The notes: a model not told the origin generated them from the sequence alone. A DNA stretch of 64,000 nucleotides from Cryptomeria japonica (GCF_030272615.1 NC_081409.1:476628573-476692572), one strand, 5' to 3'. Shown: positions 48,715-62,012, numbered from the stretch's first letter. Numbers and translations are program-made.

Positions 48715-51556
48715 CCAGATGACCTGTGCAGTGTCTCTTGCCAACAAACTCTTCTTCATGATGTTGCTTGGTCAACTCTTTTCACATGTTCATCCAAAGA
48801 TGAGGCTACTGGTTCAATAACATCCGAGGACTTAGTCACTTTGATAAGAATTGAGGTGAGATGCTTAATTCATGCCTTTATTTGATCCTTCTAAATTTTA
48901 TCTTCATCATATCTCTCAACAAGAGCCTCCAGAGTTGATATGACATCACCTAAAGCAGAATCATGAGTTTGTTTTCCCAAATCAATTCTTTGGATGACAT
49001 AATTTAGAACCTGGATGTTGCCAATAACTGTATCTGAAGGGGGAACAAGAGCCTCCACATACTTGTTCCTAGTTTTGTCAACCTTTACTCTTGACAAAGT
49101 TCTAGCTTTCTTAATGGTCATGGGTTTGATAGGCACAATTTAACTGAAATGAAAATCTTTAGGAGAAACTGCCTACATTTTCCTTTTAGGTGCATTGGAC
49201 ATCAACCACAATGGCAATGTTCAATCATCATCCTCACCTGCCACCACATCTTGAGAGGGATTGATAGAATCCTAAACGATGGTGGTTACAATAGGAGAAG
49301 TCATTGTGACAAAATTGGTGGGATTTTCAAGGGATGATTCGTTAGACTTAGGAGTCGAGTCATTCATGAACTTGTCAAAATCATCTAGCATGGTTGCTGA
49401 TAATTCATACAATGAAAATCTAAGAAGACATTCTCGATATTGTCTTGAGGAGTATCGGGCGAACTCACTAGCATTGGTAGAGGATACATGATTAACATTG
49501 GTGGGGGATATACAAGTGGCCACTAGCGGCTCTAATTTAGAAGCAGAAACATGAACCTTTAATGTAGATGAAGGAGGTACCTGGGGTAAGGAATTATTTG
49601 CTTGCAATAATTCTTCCTCATCAAATTCACCTTGTTCTTGATCACCTTCTTTACCTTCCTCTATCTAGTCAACATTAATTGATTATTCATCATGGTGCTC
49701 ACCCTCCACTTGTTCATCTAGTACTTCAAACTCTTGTGTCTCATGAACATTAGAAGCTGATGGTTCTTCTTGGGCTTTCCATTTATTAGTTCCAACTGTG
49801 AACTCTAGTTTGTGAGCCTTTTCTGGAGTGGCAGGGTCTTGTTTGGTCTTGGTTCTAATTTATGATCTTCCTCCCATTAGGCCAGAAGTGTCATCATAGA
49901 AACTAGAGGAGAACGGTTTCAATACCTTTTTATTAAAATCCACACATTTGTATTCGTAAGAATACTTTGAAACCTGTCTCTGATTGAAGTGCATTCCTTT
50001 TGAGACCATTGGATGAGAGGCAAAATAGTAGAGGAAACTTTGTTATCAACATAAGCAAGGTCTAGAACATTGCCATCATCCTCAAAATCTTCTAGAATAT
50101 TAGTGAGGTCAAACTCTCTAATTCGATCCACTGTTAATCAACAATAGTCAAGTTTTCTTATATCATGCTTAGACCTATAGTCGACCCAAACATCTTTAAT
50201 TCTATGCACATGAACATATGCCTTTTTCAACTTGTTTATCATCCCTCTGTAATCAAAGTCCTTCCTAGCCTTAAAGAACCTCATGGTAACTCTTCTCATC
50301 TTCTCCTCTATTGCTCTAGCTTTGAAGATGGAGTTGATAGAATATCTACCAATGGTGAGAGTGAATTTCAAACCTATTTTATGAGAACCAGATTGGGCCT
50401 CATGTACTGCATTCATTTGACAAGCTAGCTCCATCAACACAATCTTGTTAGAAGGATATCTAGGAAGCATGAAAGTCTCACCATTAAAATAACCAACCCT
50501 GAGGTATGTGAAGGTCGAAAATTGTAGAAACATAAATCTATATTGGTTCACCACCTTCCAAGCATGTTCAGATGCTATTTTATTATACAAACTTTTATTT
50601 AACATAACCATCTAGTCCAAAGAAAGCATTGTTCAATCTTCAGAAATGTTTATGACTATTTTGAAGAACCAATTGGGAGTAATATTTATGTACCTCAACC
50701 TATCTTTTATCACCAATTGTAGATAGTATAGGAAAGTGTCTCATTTAAGCTTCAACATACACCAAGTATAAGGTCATGTAGAACTTGAGTGTTGTAGGTA
50801 CCTTGGTAAGCTTCTCACTAATGACATCACTGATTTGTTTCCCCTAGAATATCTTATCCTTATTTTGTCTGATAATATGAATGCATTGATATATCCATTT
50901 GTAGTAGGTATTGGAGGTGGAAATACCTTTCACCCTGCTTAAAAGAGTTATCAAATCATTGACTTCTTCAATGAAGTCACTTCTTAGAAGATTCTCTATC
51001 CATCTAGAAATGGAGGGTCTTGGGGTCTTTAGCTAATTATGATTCATATTTCGCCTACACTTGTCAGAATTTCTATCAAAATAGGCTATATTTGATTGCA
51101 TTGTAATCTCTGAATATTTCTCAATACTTGGACACTTGAAGATAGTGTCAAAGAAATCCTTATTAAGCCTGATCAACTTCTTTCTAGCTTCATCTCTTAC
51201 ACTTCTATTGACTAGATCAAAGTTGTTCACAACTACCATCACGAACTTAGGGTCTTGAGCAGACATAGGGAAAGTCGTCACTAGGTCGATGCTACTATTA
51301 ATGATAGATTCTATTTGGTGGTAGGAAGAAGACTAATCAACCCTTTTAGGAACTTAGCTAGGTTTACATGACCTATTTTTGTATCTCTTATGTGATCAAT
51401 GCTGGAGATGACCAAAGAAGGCGGGAAGACTGGATGAGGGTCTTACTTCTTGAACTTTATTTCCTTCTTGTTTGGAGAAGCTCTTGTCATTTGTATGATA
51501 ATAAAATCGAGGAAAGGAAAATCAACAATATTAGAGTGATACAACTGATCAATCAT
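48715..51556 (-). pseudogene. Second accessory retroelement ORF of the Region 1 type, unknown function
   Basis: Coding runs leftward from a possible ATG at 51556 (start uncertain), with frame changes and stops, to the LTR at 48714, where it is cut off. Segments: N-terminal part with FPPSLVISSIDHIRD-type sequence near 51380; VVVNNFDLVNRSVRDEARKK and IAYFDRNSDKCRRN (51281-51033); a helical middle (KWIYQCIHIIRQNKDKIF, near 50880); a longer block at 50611-50138 with FTYLRVGYFNGETFMLPRYP; then acidic and Ser/Thr-rich sequence (50131-49272) and a basic segment. Like 3-2431 it combines a globular N-terminal half with a low-complexity charged or polar second half, and short blocks look alike. I treat the two as the same class, by inference. 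I see no catalytic motif. Confidence 0.5.
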
Positions 51557-51739
51557 TTTGTTCTTCTGAATTGAACAATCTTTAGAAAATGATGCACTTT
51601 AGATCTTTAGGGTTTCCAAAACCCTCTTAATAACTTGATATCTCTAAGGTAAATTGGGCATAAAATCACAATTTATGTGTGTGATAAATAATATTTGAGT
51701 TAATAATCTTAAAAAATTCACTTATGAAAGTGTGTAGTG

Positions 51740-53130
51740 ATCAAGTGTAATTTGGAGCTTGAAACCTAAATTGCACTTGGGAACATACAAAAACAAGGTG
51801 TAATTCAGGTTTCTAAACCCGAATTGCACTTATTAGAAGTAAAAAACACTATGGTGTAAGGAGGGTCTATAACCCCGCCATACCCCATAGAAAGCAACTT
51901 GAAAATCAAGGGTGTTAGGCAAGGTTATAAACCCGCCTTACACCTCTTAAAATATTAGTAATTTTTTGGTGGAGGCGGGTTTGTAACCCCGCCTCACACC
52001 AAAGTGTGTGCAAGGAAGAGTGCCAGTGTTTGGGAGGGTGGTAAAATCACCATACACCATGTTTGGTGCATTGCAGGCCAACAACCCCACCAAGCACCAA
52101 AAAACTGGTATTACCTGGTGAAAACAATAGCAGTGAATATGGTGGGGGGCAGGGTCATAGACCCATGATGCAACACTACAAAGGGTGGTGAGTCGGGGGC
52201 CTATGGCCCTACCTCGGACCACTTGTGTGTAATAGTGCAAGAGTAAAATAAAGAACATGGTGTGTGATGATGTCATAGACCTACCATGCACCATGTTGTA
52301 TGATGTGTGGATGGCCTACAACTCGACTACACACAAAATACAAAGGGTAGAACATGGTGCATGCAAGACATATACTTTGATGTAGAGCAACATTGCAGAC
52401 CTCCCACACACCACAATGAATTGTCATGTATGGTAGGCCTACGGCCCCTGTCAACATTACAATGAATGGGAAGAATGATAAATAAAAGCAAAAAATAAAA
52501 AGAGATGTCACCTGGGACCATTGAACGAGACGACATAACAAATGTGATGTCATTCAGGATAGTGATCTTGTGCAACATCACTATGAATTGTAATGTAACA
52601 AAAATGATATGCATTCAAATTAAAAAGGATTAGAAACCTTAAACAAGAAAAACAAAAAAAAATACATACCGATTTGGATGGAAAAAAAATTGAATGAAAT
52701 CCGAACAAAGCCTCCTCCCATGATCTCAAGAAAGATCTAAAAGATAAAATCCAGATTAGAATGTAGGAAAAATTCTTAAAAATCAAAGGAAAAAGACTCC
52801 TATACGAATTGCACAATTGGGGCATTAATAACTTAGAGTGCCATTAATAGGTGTAAATCAAACATAAACCTAATTTGCACTTTCAAGGTGTAAGTCGGAT
52901 TTATAAACCCGATTTGCACCTTGAGGGGTAAATCAAATGCAAAGAGGTGTAAATTACATTTATAAGCCTAATTTGCACCTAAAAGACATACTTGGTGTGA
53001 ATTGGGTTTATAAGCCCGATTTGCACCTAAAAGACATACTTGGTATAAATAGGTTTTATAAGCTCGATTTGCATCTAAAAGACATACGTGGTGTAAATCT
53101 ACTTTATAAGGTCGATTTGCACCTAAATTT
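51740..53130. repeat. Array of imperfect palindromes (about 15-19 units)
   Basis: Repeated near-palindromes of about 34-45 bp share a pattern: GGTGT, a variable stem, GGGTTTATAAACCC-like centre, and a complementary ACACC end. Clear examples are at 51798-51834, 51966-52002, 52885-52922, 52940-52980 and 52991-53028. The unit at 52885-52922 is palindromic over 38 bp except for three transition-type mismatches around a central TTTATAAA. Units at 52000-52460 are more diverged and GC-richer. No coding potential is credible. Confidence 0.8.
52940..53128. repeat. Tandem repeat with ~51-bp period inside the palindrome array
   Basis: About four copies of a unit made of a palindrome plus the spacer CTAAAAGACATACTTGG. 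Because 51 is a multiple of three, the unit leaves an accidental open frame (repeating Y-K-x-D-L-H-L-K-D-I), which I do not regard as a gene. Confidence 0.8.
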
Positions 53131-54460
53131 GACATAAGTGAAAAGAGGACAAACAAAAAGAAAAAACGTGCTTGCGATGATAATAATGTCTCGTAAAGCA
53201 TGCATAGAGCATTGAAACCATGAATTGGAAAAAAAAATTGTGGGGTATCCTCAGATTTTCACAATGCTAAAATCAAGGATAACACTGTCACAATGTCTTT
53301 TATCTCTAAGCATATTCTTTATCTCCTTAAGGGCATGATCTCATCAACAATGGTTTACCTTTCTCAAGACTTCCTTGTGAATGTTTGATGGTCTCAAACC
53401 CTTGTTTTTCTAACAATTCTTAGGCCTCAGGGCTAACTTTCTAGGCTTGCAACAACAATCATTGACGCTCTGCTTCTCTGTGGCTTCATTAAAACTTTGT
53501 TTCGAGCAATATTGTTTGTTTATTTTTTTGTGCAATGTTTCTCTTTTTTGAAATATAGTCTTCTCACCTTTTCTTGTGATCGTTATGTTTGTTGAAACCC
53601 TTTGATCATGGAGTTTCAAGGCATATAATAAATTTGAATCTCTTTGTCTTTCAAAGTTGATTCAGTTTGTAATCAACATGCCCATGATTCTTCAAGAGCT
53701 TGAACCATTATTTGGATTGTTATTGCCTTATTCCCTTGGTGTTTTCTCTGTCACTATGCATTGTATCTCAAACTCATTTATGTGCATAGAAGGAGGTTCC
53801 ACTTTGAAATACTAAAAACAACATGTATTTCTCTAAAGACCCAAGGCTATCATATATCAGTTATGTCAATGGACTTACTTCCATCGTATACTTACAACAA
53901 CCATAGGACTGCTCTCCTTGTATTCAACTAACCTTGACTATATGACTATCCTTGAAACTCTTTGGTATGACTATAAACATCGATCATCAATATTTATTGC
54001 TTGACTATTTCTTTCCCTTTTGAAATTTCCTTGGATAAGGACTATTTCCTCCACTATCATTTGAGTGTATCATTGCTCCCTATTCTCAGGAAACAAAAGA
54101 AACTTCTCTCCTAATGATAAGACTATCACGTCACTATTTTTCACTTCAGTTGCCTTCATCATGGAGTTTTAGTTTCAATAATGAAGGCTACAACAACTAT
54201 TTCTTTATTATAAAAATGTTTGTCATTGTTTTGGATTAAGGCACAAACAGGTTTTGAAGGGGCCCCGAAACCCTTTACAAAATGATTCTAAGAGGTATAG
54301 AATCAAATAAAAACTTCCAAAATAAAACAGGCTGCAAGGATAAGCATAAGAAACAACATCCAAAGAGACAACAAAATCCCAGTCAGACACAAAAAGACAA
54401 CAAAAAGACCAAACCTAGACTCAAACAGATCCAGCAACCAAAAAACAAAAAATGACCCAA
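53131..54460. other. No gene recognised
   Basis: AT-rich sequence with only short open frames. The part near 54240-54460 (GGGGCCCC near 54260) directly follows the stop of the minus-strand ORF at 54461 and may be its 3' untranslated region. Confidence 0.35.
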
Positions 54461-55222
54461 TTACATTAGGCTTCTGAAGGTCTCGGTGACCTCGGCCTCA
54501 AGGGAATTCATGGTATCAATAGTAGCCTTCATAGCTTTGTGATCCATATTTTGAATAGCTGCCTTTTTCTTCATGTTCCCACGGGTCCTTTTGCATGATC
54601 CTTCACCACCTTGATCCACCTCAACATCATCCCCAATAATAACAACAACCCTATCCGATTGTTCTAGACTATTCACCATGGTATTCATAACCATTGCAGA
54701 CTGTTTGATAATTTTGTGACTGCTTACCATAATAGTCTTGAGGGTGTCCTAGATCTTGTTATAGCCTTCCTCAACGTAGGTAATGCATTCCTCCAGCCTT
54801 TTCTTCAGTTGATCAACCCCTTCCCCCGTCTTCTTGATACAGTCCATGATCGACATATTCTCAGCCTCAATCCAATTCCCTTCATTATTCGGATTAGCAT
54901 GAGTAGAACCAACAGGGAAAGCTTCCATTTTGCTTCCCAGGGCTCTTTGGTTGATCCTTATCTCCTTAAGTTCATGAAACAGCCACTTGAACAAGTTGAA
55001 AGTATCAATAGCATGTTCACAAGCCATACCAAGCATATTTTCATAATCCTCCCTCTTATTGTTAAGCTCATCACCTTTGGGATGAAGGTCTGCAATACCA
55101 ACCGCACCCACATTACAAGTCTCCTTATAGGAAGGAGGAGAGGTTGGAACATTAGGGAAATCATGGTCCTTATCATCTTCTGCCTTCTCTCTAGAAGAGG
55201 GTTTGTCATTGTTGGTACTCAC
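54461..55222 (-). pseudogene. Unidentified ORF with coiled-coil character
   Basis: ATG at 55222 opens a frame of about 254 codons with one in-frame stop at 54749-54751 (TAG) and a final stop at 54461. The N-terminus is hydrophilic and acidic, the middle has regular hydrophobic spacing (NMLGMACEHAIDTFNLFKWL, VDQLKKRLEECITYV), and a basic stretch (CKRTRGNMKKKAA) precedes a helical end. It could be a single gene broken by one stop, or the first ORF of a LINE-type or other element. I see no RNA-binding, endonuclease or RT motif nearby to decide. The preserved frame over 760 bp is the main evidence that it is real. Confidence 0.45.
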
Positions 55223-56615
55223 TATATTCTAGTGATTCTGACTTGTCTCTTTGCTTACTAATTTAAAACCCTTAGTGTCATCTATTCACTGTTTATTGTC
55301 TTATTTGTAGATCTTTGTGACTAATTTTTTTAGGTTACTACTTCTATTTCTTTTGTACCTTTCTAACCCTCACACCTCAAGACTATTATTTATGGCTATG
55401 TTATGCCTTTCATGCCTCATTTTTTATAGTGATCTACACTATTATAACTATATTTTCCTATTTGATATTTGGTATGAAGGCTCTGTACTATTATAGAATT
55501 TCTTGTTTAATAATAACCCTTCTAATATTGGATCTGACAATTTTATTATGGTTTTGTTCTCTAGGGTTTGCATATTTGGATGGTTTTTTCAAGAACAACA
55601 AGAACAATTCATCCTTTATTAGAATGTCTATCCTTGTTTGATGACTACACTTTTCTCTTTCATTGGCCCATTGACTATCTTTCCCTATTCAAAAATTTCA
55701 CAAACTTCGTCATTGTGTGAACCCTTTTTATTTCTTGTAGATAGTTTATAAGATTGTGAACGATCTTATACCCTCTTACTTCTCGAAGTGTGATCATTGT
55801 TTCTCAATGTTGATCTGCCTCAGATCTGCAACATTGTCTTTGTGAATGGATTTTCTCACTTTCTTTAGGGTACTCGGATCAAAGAGACATTATCACCTTT
55901 GACCGAAGCATTGACTCGAGTGAATAATGAATAACATGTTTACTCTAAAGGTAGTGAAACTCATAACTAGAAAACTCGTTCACTATTTATGCTCTTAATT
56001 TAATGCATCATAAATAAAACCTATCACTAACAATGAATTGGAAAAACCTCATACATTAAAAAACAAGATGACAACAAAATAATTACTTCCAATAGAGTAG
56101 GGCTTTGTTAAGCTTGAAACCCTACCTCTAACCATGATATTATTGAGTATAACTCTTTGTTTTCTTTTTCCTTCTGCTCTTTGAATCTTGGAACTATTGT
56201 TCACATGTGTGACCCTTTGCATATCTCTAAAAAGTACCCCTTTGTGGCTTCTTAGTGGTGTAACAAGCATATAATGGGTTTGCATGCAACTGTTTACACA
56301 AATACATCTCATTTCTTTGACGGAAAGATTAACCACAAGAAGAGAAACTCAAGGAGAACACATAGAAAAACCTTGAAATTCACATATGACCCTAAGTTTT
56401 AAACATATTCATTTCCCTCCTTTTACAAAGTGAACTCAAACTTGACTCACACGTGGAAGAAGGTTTTTTTAGAGATTTTTGACAGATTTTGACCATGAAA
56501 AGAGAAATTTAATTGGTGTAACCCATATTTAATAATTCAAAGTCCCTTGATCTTAAATTTAACTCCCCTAACTATTAAAATTCTTTAAAATATTACTATA
56601 AAGACTTAGGACCTA
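55223..56615. other. No gene recognised
   Basis: AT-rich sequence with short, unconvincing open frames on both strands. No LTR termini, PBS or repeats were found. Confidence 0.35.
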
Positions 56616-56880
56616 TGTTGAGCCATTTTTTGACTTGAAAGGCAAAAAATAGGCAACAATTATATTGTATTTTGTTGTTGATTTTTGAATAATATATTGG
56701 GTAGCTTTTGGAGTGTGGGGTTTTTCTCCTAAAGGCTTTTCCCCTTGTAAATCATTGTATTGTCGTATGCATGTTATTTATGTTATTTTTTGTAACTATT
56801 GTAAAGATATAAAATGTTTTACATAACCCTTCTATCAAGGCTAGTGTAGGAAATTGTTCATCTACCTTAACTTCCTTTCA
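56616..56880 (+). repeat. Candidate 5' LTR of the right-hand copia element
   Basis: It starts TGTTGAGCCA and ends CTTCCTTTCA, two bases before the PBS. A TATA-like GATATAAAATG lies near 56806. The left end is chosen by the TG dinucleotide and typical short copia LTR length; no partner copy is in the window. Confidence 0.5.
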
Positions 56881-56882
56881 AG

Positions 56883-56893
56883 TGGTATTAGAG
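56883..56893 (+). promoter_or_regulatory. Primer binding site of the right-hand copia element
   Basis: It reads TGGTATTAGAG, the initiator tRNA-Met class with one transition. It is followed about 120 bp later by gag coding. Confidence 0.82.
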
Positions 56894-57017
56894 ATTGATC
56901 ACCTTTGTTTTAGTTGTGGGCTGTTGGGTTTTTTGAATTAATCTATATTTGAGTGGGAGCTTGTGCAAAAGATACTTTGCGATCTTGTTCTAGGAATTTT
57001 TAGATGAGCAGCTGAAG

Positions 57018-57147
57018 ATGGAGGATTTGTTAATAGATTCAGATCTATGGGATGTTATTTATAATAATGTCTTCAAAACTATAGATCCTACCATAGTTGC
57101 TCAGTATGATGTTATAGACCACAAAGCTAAGGGTCTAATAAAATTAT
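57018..57147 (+). pseudogene. Copia gag, N-terminal part before the nested insert
   Basis: The frame from ATG 57018 gives MEDLLIDSDLWDVI, then an acidic helical stretch ending G-L-I-K-L. A second ATG at 57004 is out of use because a stop follows closely. The frame continues after the insert at 62755 once the ATTAT duplication is collapsed. The combined sequence resembles the copia gag helical domain (UBN2 type). Confidence 0.75.
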
Positions 57148-57880
57148 TGTAAGGAAACTTGTAGCCATCTTTATGAGAATTTCCACATAAACCATTAATA
57201 TTTCAATCAAATCAACACATAGAATCCACATGAAAAGAATAGACAACATACCCATGAAAAATGTGACACAATATATATCCTGGGAGAACCCTCATTAGGG
57301 GAAAAACACAACCTCCAAAAGCATCATCCACCATGTATTATCAACAATGTGTCCACTACAATACAACTATGGAAAGCCTTCGAAAACCCAACCATAACCA
57401 AACACTCCATGTGACCAAGCATAAATCCACACATTTCATGCCATGCTTCCTCCTTCACAAATGCTAGCCTGGCTAACCCAAACAACTACCCTTATGGTTG
57501 CTTTTATAAACACAAGCTCCCACAAAACCACCAAGTGGTATTACATCAAAGCCATGTGTCCAAAACCATGTGACAATAAAATATAATATTTTTTCTACCT
57601 ACCCTTGACCCACATTTAATATTGCGTACTTCATCACAATTACATTCTCCAATATTAAATAAATACAATATAATAATAACAATGTGTCAATACAACTCAT
57701 CAAGTGGTTACAAGAATATTCCAAGGGAACCTCTACATGTTTCATGTCCATCTAGGTGCTCCTAGGTGTAACAATACAATATGATATTACAATATAATTC
57801 CATGTCCACCTTGCACAATAATAAAATAATACAACAATGAAACATTATTATGCAAGGTGTACAACACTATTTTTCAAACA
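57148..57880 (-). repeat. 3' LTR of the LARD-like element
   Basis: It matches 62028-62749 end to end with scattered substitutions and small indels. The PPT lies directly inside it on the minus strand. Confidence 0.92.
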
Positions 57881-60800
57881 TTCTCCCATTTGTATGCATT
57901 GCATAAGGGGCAAGAAGTAATCCATCACACGAACAAGAGACTAATCTCTCCACGCACATATACCATCATGGAATCCAAGTGCTCCATGTGCTCCATCAAG
58001 ATACCTGCAACAAGAAACAAAGTGACGACCATACCATACATGAATGCTCCCACCCTCCATCATGCCACTGCCACTAGACATGAAAAGCCCATCCAAAGAG
58101 AAAGCCATGCAATTTGTTGCAACAAATGATAAGTCCTACACCAACTGATATCTGAACACAAAAACTAATCCAAAGGTATCCAATGCAAAGGTAGTTGTTT
58201 ACATAGCTGAAATAACACCCACAACAAGTGTTAACTCATCAACTATACATTCCTCCAAGGCATAAAAACCAAGTGAATAACATCTCATCAACATATGCAA
58301 CCTATAACATGCAACCATAAGCCCCAAGTGCAATACCTGCCACTTATGTACACCAAGTAACTCCCATTGCATAGGTAATGTCAATATCAAAAATGAATCC
58401 ACTAATAGCATATCATAGAAGTGTAACCATCTAGTATCAAGAGCATCCACATCAATATGAACATCATGTAAACCAATAACCTGCAAGAACCAGTCTCACA
58501 CCATGTCTCCAACATTCTCCCATGTTCTCCACACCAACAAAAGAAAGAGATAAAGGAACCTCTATGTCGTCTCCCACATGACAACACAGAAACACAAAAC
58601 TAGTGAACACATAGCTCCAAAAAACCTCCAACCAATGTAATATGAATACAAACATCCAGGAAGATAACCGAAACAAAGAGAGAAACACTACAAATCAAAT
58701 CTCGTAGTATGTCTATCTACACACATCTCCAAATGCTAACCATGTCAAGTATGATCTCCTTCATAAAACCCCACATGAAAAGCATAACAACATTCAAACA
58801 TTGTTGAGTCCCTTGGACTAAACCAACATATCTAACATGTAATCAATATAGATGTAATCCTCTCATAACCAAGAAGATCAAACTAAATATCCATTCCCAA
58901 GCCTAGGGAATACACCCAATAAACGATCTCCCAAACTAATATCAATGACTTCCACCATCATAATAATAAATCAAATGCACAAGGAGATAAACAATGCCAT
59001 ACATCTCTCAAAATGAACCCTCCAGAACTAAACATCTCCATAGCTAAAGATCCATATCTATGAAAGATAATTATAAACATAATGCGCACTAAAGGAAATA
59101 ATGGGCAATACCTCTCAATTAGTAAACTGTCGAGTAGACCATAAAGAGTGGGGAATGAGAATGCTCATCAAGCCATCCAAGTCATCATGACTCAAACTAA
59201 GAACAATGTCCTCTCAAGTCCATACCAAGTGAATGCTCCTTGGACTTCCTATTGAAACAACCAACCATCCCAACACATATCTCTAATCACAAGAGAATAC
59301 TAGCATCACCAACATCTCTATGTATCCATGAGAACCTATAACTGATCAATCCATGCCAAACTCCAAATGAAACATTGCATCATCATGAAGTATCAAGCAA
59401 ATGAGCATACACTCAATACAAAGAGAACCAACCAAGATCAATGTCAAAGCTCCAACAGCTAAATCAGGAACATAAACATGATCTAACCATCCCCTCCAAG
59501 GAGATGACATACTCCAAGTGAACATAACATGGCCTCAAGAGAAATGTATCATGCCAAACTCTAAACGTGTATCAAGAGTAAACTATGACATAATAACATA
59601 CTCTAGACCAAATATCACCCGTGACCATCTCCAATTAACATGAAGATAACCATCTCTTGCTAGTGTACCCGCAAATGTGAAAGACCCTTCTGCAACAATA
59701 GGATCTAAGGCATCCTCCAAACATCTGCACACTAAGAAGATCATCCACCATCCAATGGTAAATACACATCACTGTCAACAACTCCCACTGAACCATGATA
59801 TCGAGTCACACATGGCATCATGATAACCATCTCCTACATGAAGAACATCCAGGTCTACACACATCCAACTGAAATATTAACAATATCAAGTAAACCATGA
59901 ACTCCATCTCAAGAAGATACATACAACCACAACAAACCACCAATCAAGAATCAATCCTACATTGCCAACTCATCACTGTCAAAAGCTCCCACTGAAAGTG
60001 TAATCAAATAAATAACCAAGCTATCATGACATCATGATCAAATACATGTTGCAAGTCCCATACCAACTATCCAAGTACTATAACATCATCCATCCTCTCA
60101 TCTCAAAACAACCATATCAATGCACAAATGACCACGGACAAGGTCAACTAACAAGTATGCACCACAATGAATCAAACCTGGTGGATATAGACAATCCACA
60201 TCTAAGTCATCCCACTATAAGTGAATGGGTAGCTAATCCACAACCTGCATAACTCGTAGATCCAATCACTGAGCATGCAAACTCATCATCACATTAGTAA
60301 ACTACAAACTGAGATATCAAAGAGAATAATCCTATAGACCACACGACACAAACACCAAATCAACATCTGATCTGATTTTCCAAACATGTCCACAACCAAG
60401 TACCATAGTCAAGGAACCAAATAAGCATCAAGGAGATAATCAAAAACCTCCTAGTATCAAACTAAATCAACACAAACATGACTATGTCATGTCAATGCAA
60501 AACATGTACTTGCATACCCATGACACCATAATCATCACCAACATTACACCTACACTCAACTATCACCCACATGAAACTCCAAGTCTCAAACCATGTCCAA
60601 CCATGTCCTCAAACCAAGAACAACCTGTGTACCTATCACCATCAAAGTCCATCTTTGAAAAACACTCGTAAACTTGTACCAAGTAGAACCAAATCTGATA
60701 ATTAGTTGTAGCATCATAAATATCTCATAAAAACATGTACTCCCACAAGGTTTGGTCTCTTGACTCGTCTAGATGCACTCCCACTCACACCTCAAATCTC

Positions 60801-62012
60801 AAGCACCTACAAGTGATCAAACAAATACACCTCTCCAAACGCATCAAACCAATACAATAACTACACCACACTGTAGTCAACTGAACATGCTCTCCAACAC
60901 CTATTCCAAATCCAAAATCATATTTCGTATGTAAGTTATGACCAAAATCGTGAAAAGGAGAGAATCTAGCTTCCAGGCTCCAAAAACATGTCAAAATGGC
61001 AAAATCAGGGAACCAAACTAGTACCAAACTATATTTCTTAGAATCAGCTTTCCAACGAGTATAAGAAGTCCAAATTCTGACATCCTGGGTGAAAGTTATG
61101 CTCCGTTGAATAAAACTACCAATTTCTTGATATGTCAATAATTTGTGGATTTTAAAATTTCCTTTCCAAAGATCCCTTTCATTTTTTTAAAATTTCAACC
61201 ATTTCATTCCCCTTCGGACCCAAAATCATATTACCAAATAATTTAATTTAAAACCCCCTTACAAAGGGGTCGGGTCGACATAAACCAAGGTGATTTGAAA
61301 CATGGCAGAATTTTATTTTGTTTTTAACACCACATGGGCAGAGCACATGTCATGGGGAGAGCCCGCCCTGTGGTACCCTCTTAGTACCATAGGCAGCGGT
61401 GCCTGCGCGACCACTAACAAGCGGCACCTGCAGGTACCACTGTCGGCGATACGCAGGCTGTGGGGAGGTCTGCGGACCCCCCACGTCGCCTCTCATTTTT
61501 TTATTATTTTATTTTTTCATTCGCTTTAAAAGTGCTCCTCATGATTTTTATTTTTTTTTATTTCCAAATAGTTTTTGTAGGGATTTTAATTTCAGACACA
61601 GGATAAGAATTTTTTTTAATTCTGCAGATTCACTGTCACAAATTTGACGGTCGTCGAGGCCGTGATACTAAAAAAAAAATTGTACTATTTTCAATTGTGA
61701 CAAAATAGGGCATATTTTATATCATTTTTCATTTCTCGACCAACCTAAATCCATCCATGAGGTCCGTTTTTTGCCACGGGGCCAAATATGAAATCTTACC
61801 CCAAAAACCCTCATTTAAAGCAAATTTTCAATGATGCCCTATATTTACCAACTTCATCAAACCCCAAATCTGCAAACAACCCATTATAAAAACAAACCCA
61901 AATAACATAGATCTATAATAACAACTAGCAAAAATATATATCTTGCCTTTTCTTTTCATTTTTTCATGCATTCATGGATTCCATCTAGGGTTATAAACAC
62001 CATTAAACCAAT
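57881..62012 (-). other. Non-coding internal region of the LARD-like element
   Basis: About 4.1 kb without credible genes; the longest frames on either strand look random. A GC-rich, CpG-containing patch at about 61310-61500 stands out from the AT-rich surroundings and lies roughly 500-700 bp downstream of the PBS on the minus strand, where packaging or leader sequences would be expected. Confidence 0.7.

Noticed and set aside
51740-53130. CRISPR-like array
   Set aside because: Units are diverged palindromes without constant repeats and unique spacers, and the sequence is plant nuclear DNA.
52281-53201. Open frames on both strands in the palindrome region, including a repeating 17-residue peptide
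   Set aside because: They arise from the palindromes and the 51-bp tandem period; no start context, no family, and both strands are open because of the symmetry.
58199-58688. Overlapping minus-strand frames in the LARD interior
   Set aside because: Short, overlapping in different frames, with no recognisable domain; the region otherwise looks non-coding.
61302-61647. Plus-strand frames across the GC-rich patch
   Set aside because: Explained by locally low stop-codon density in GC-rich sequence; two frames are open at once and neither resembles a protein family.
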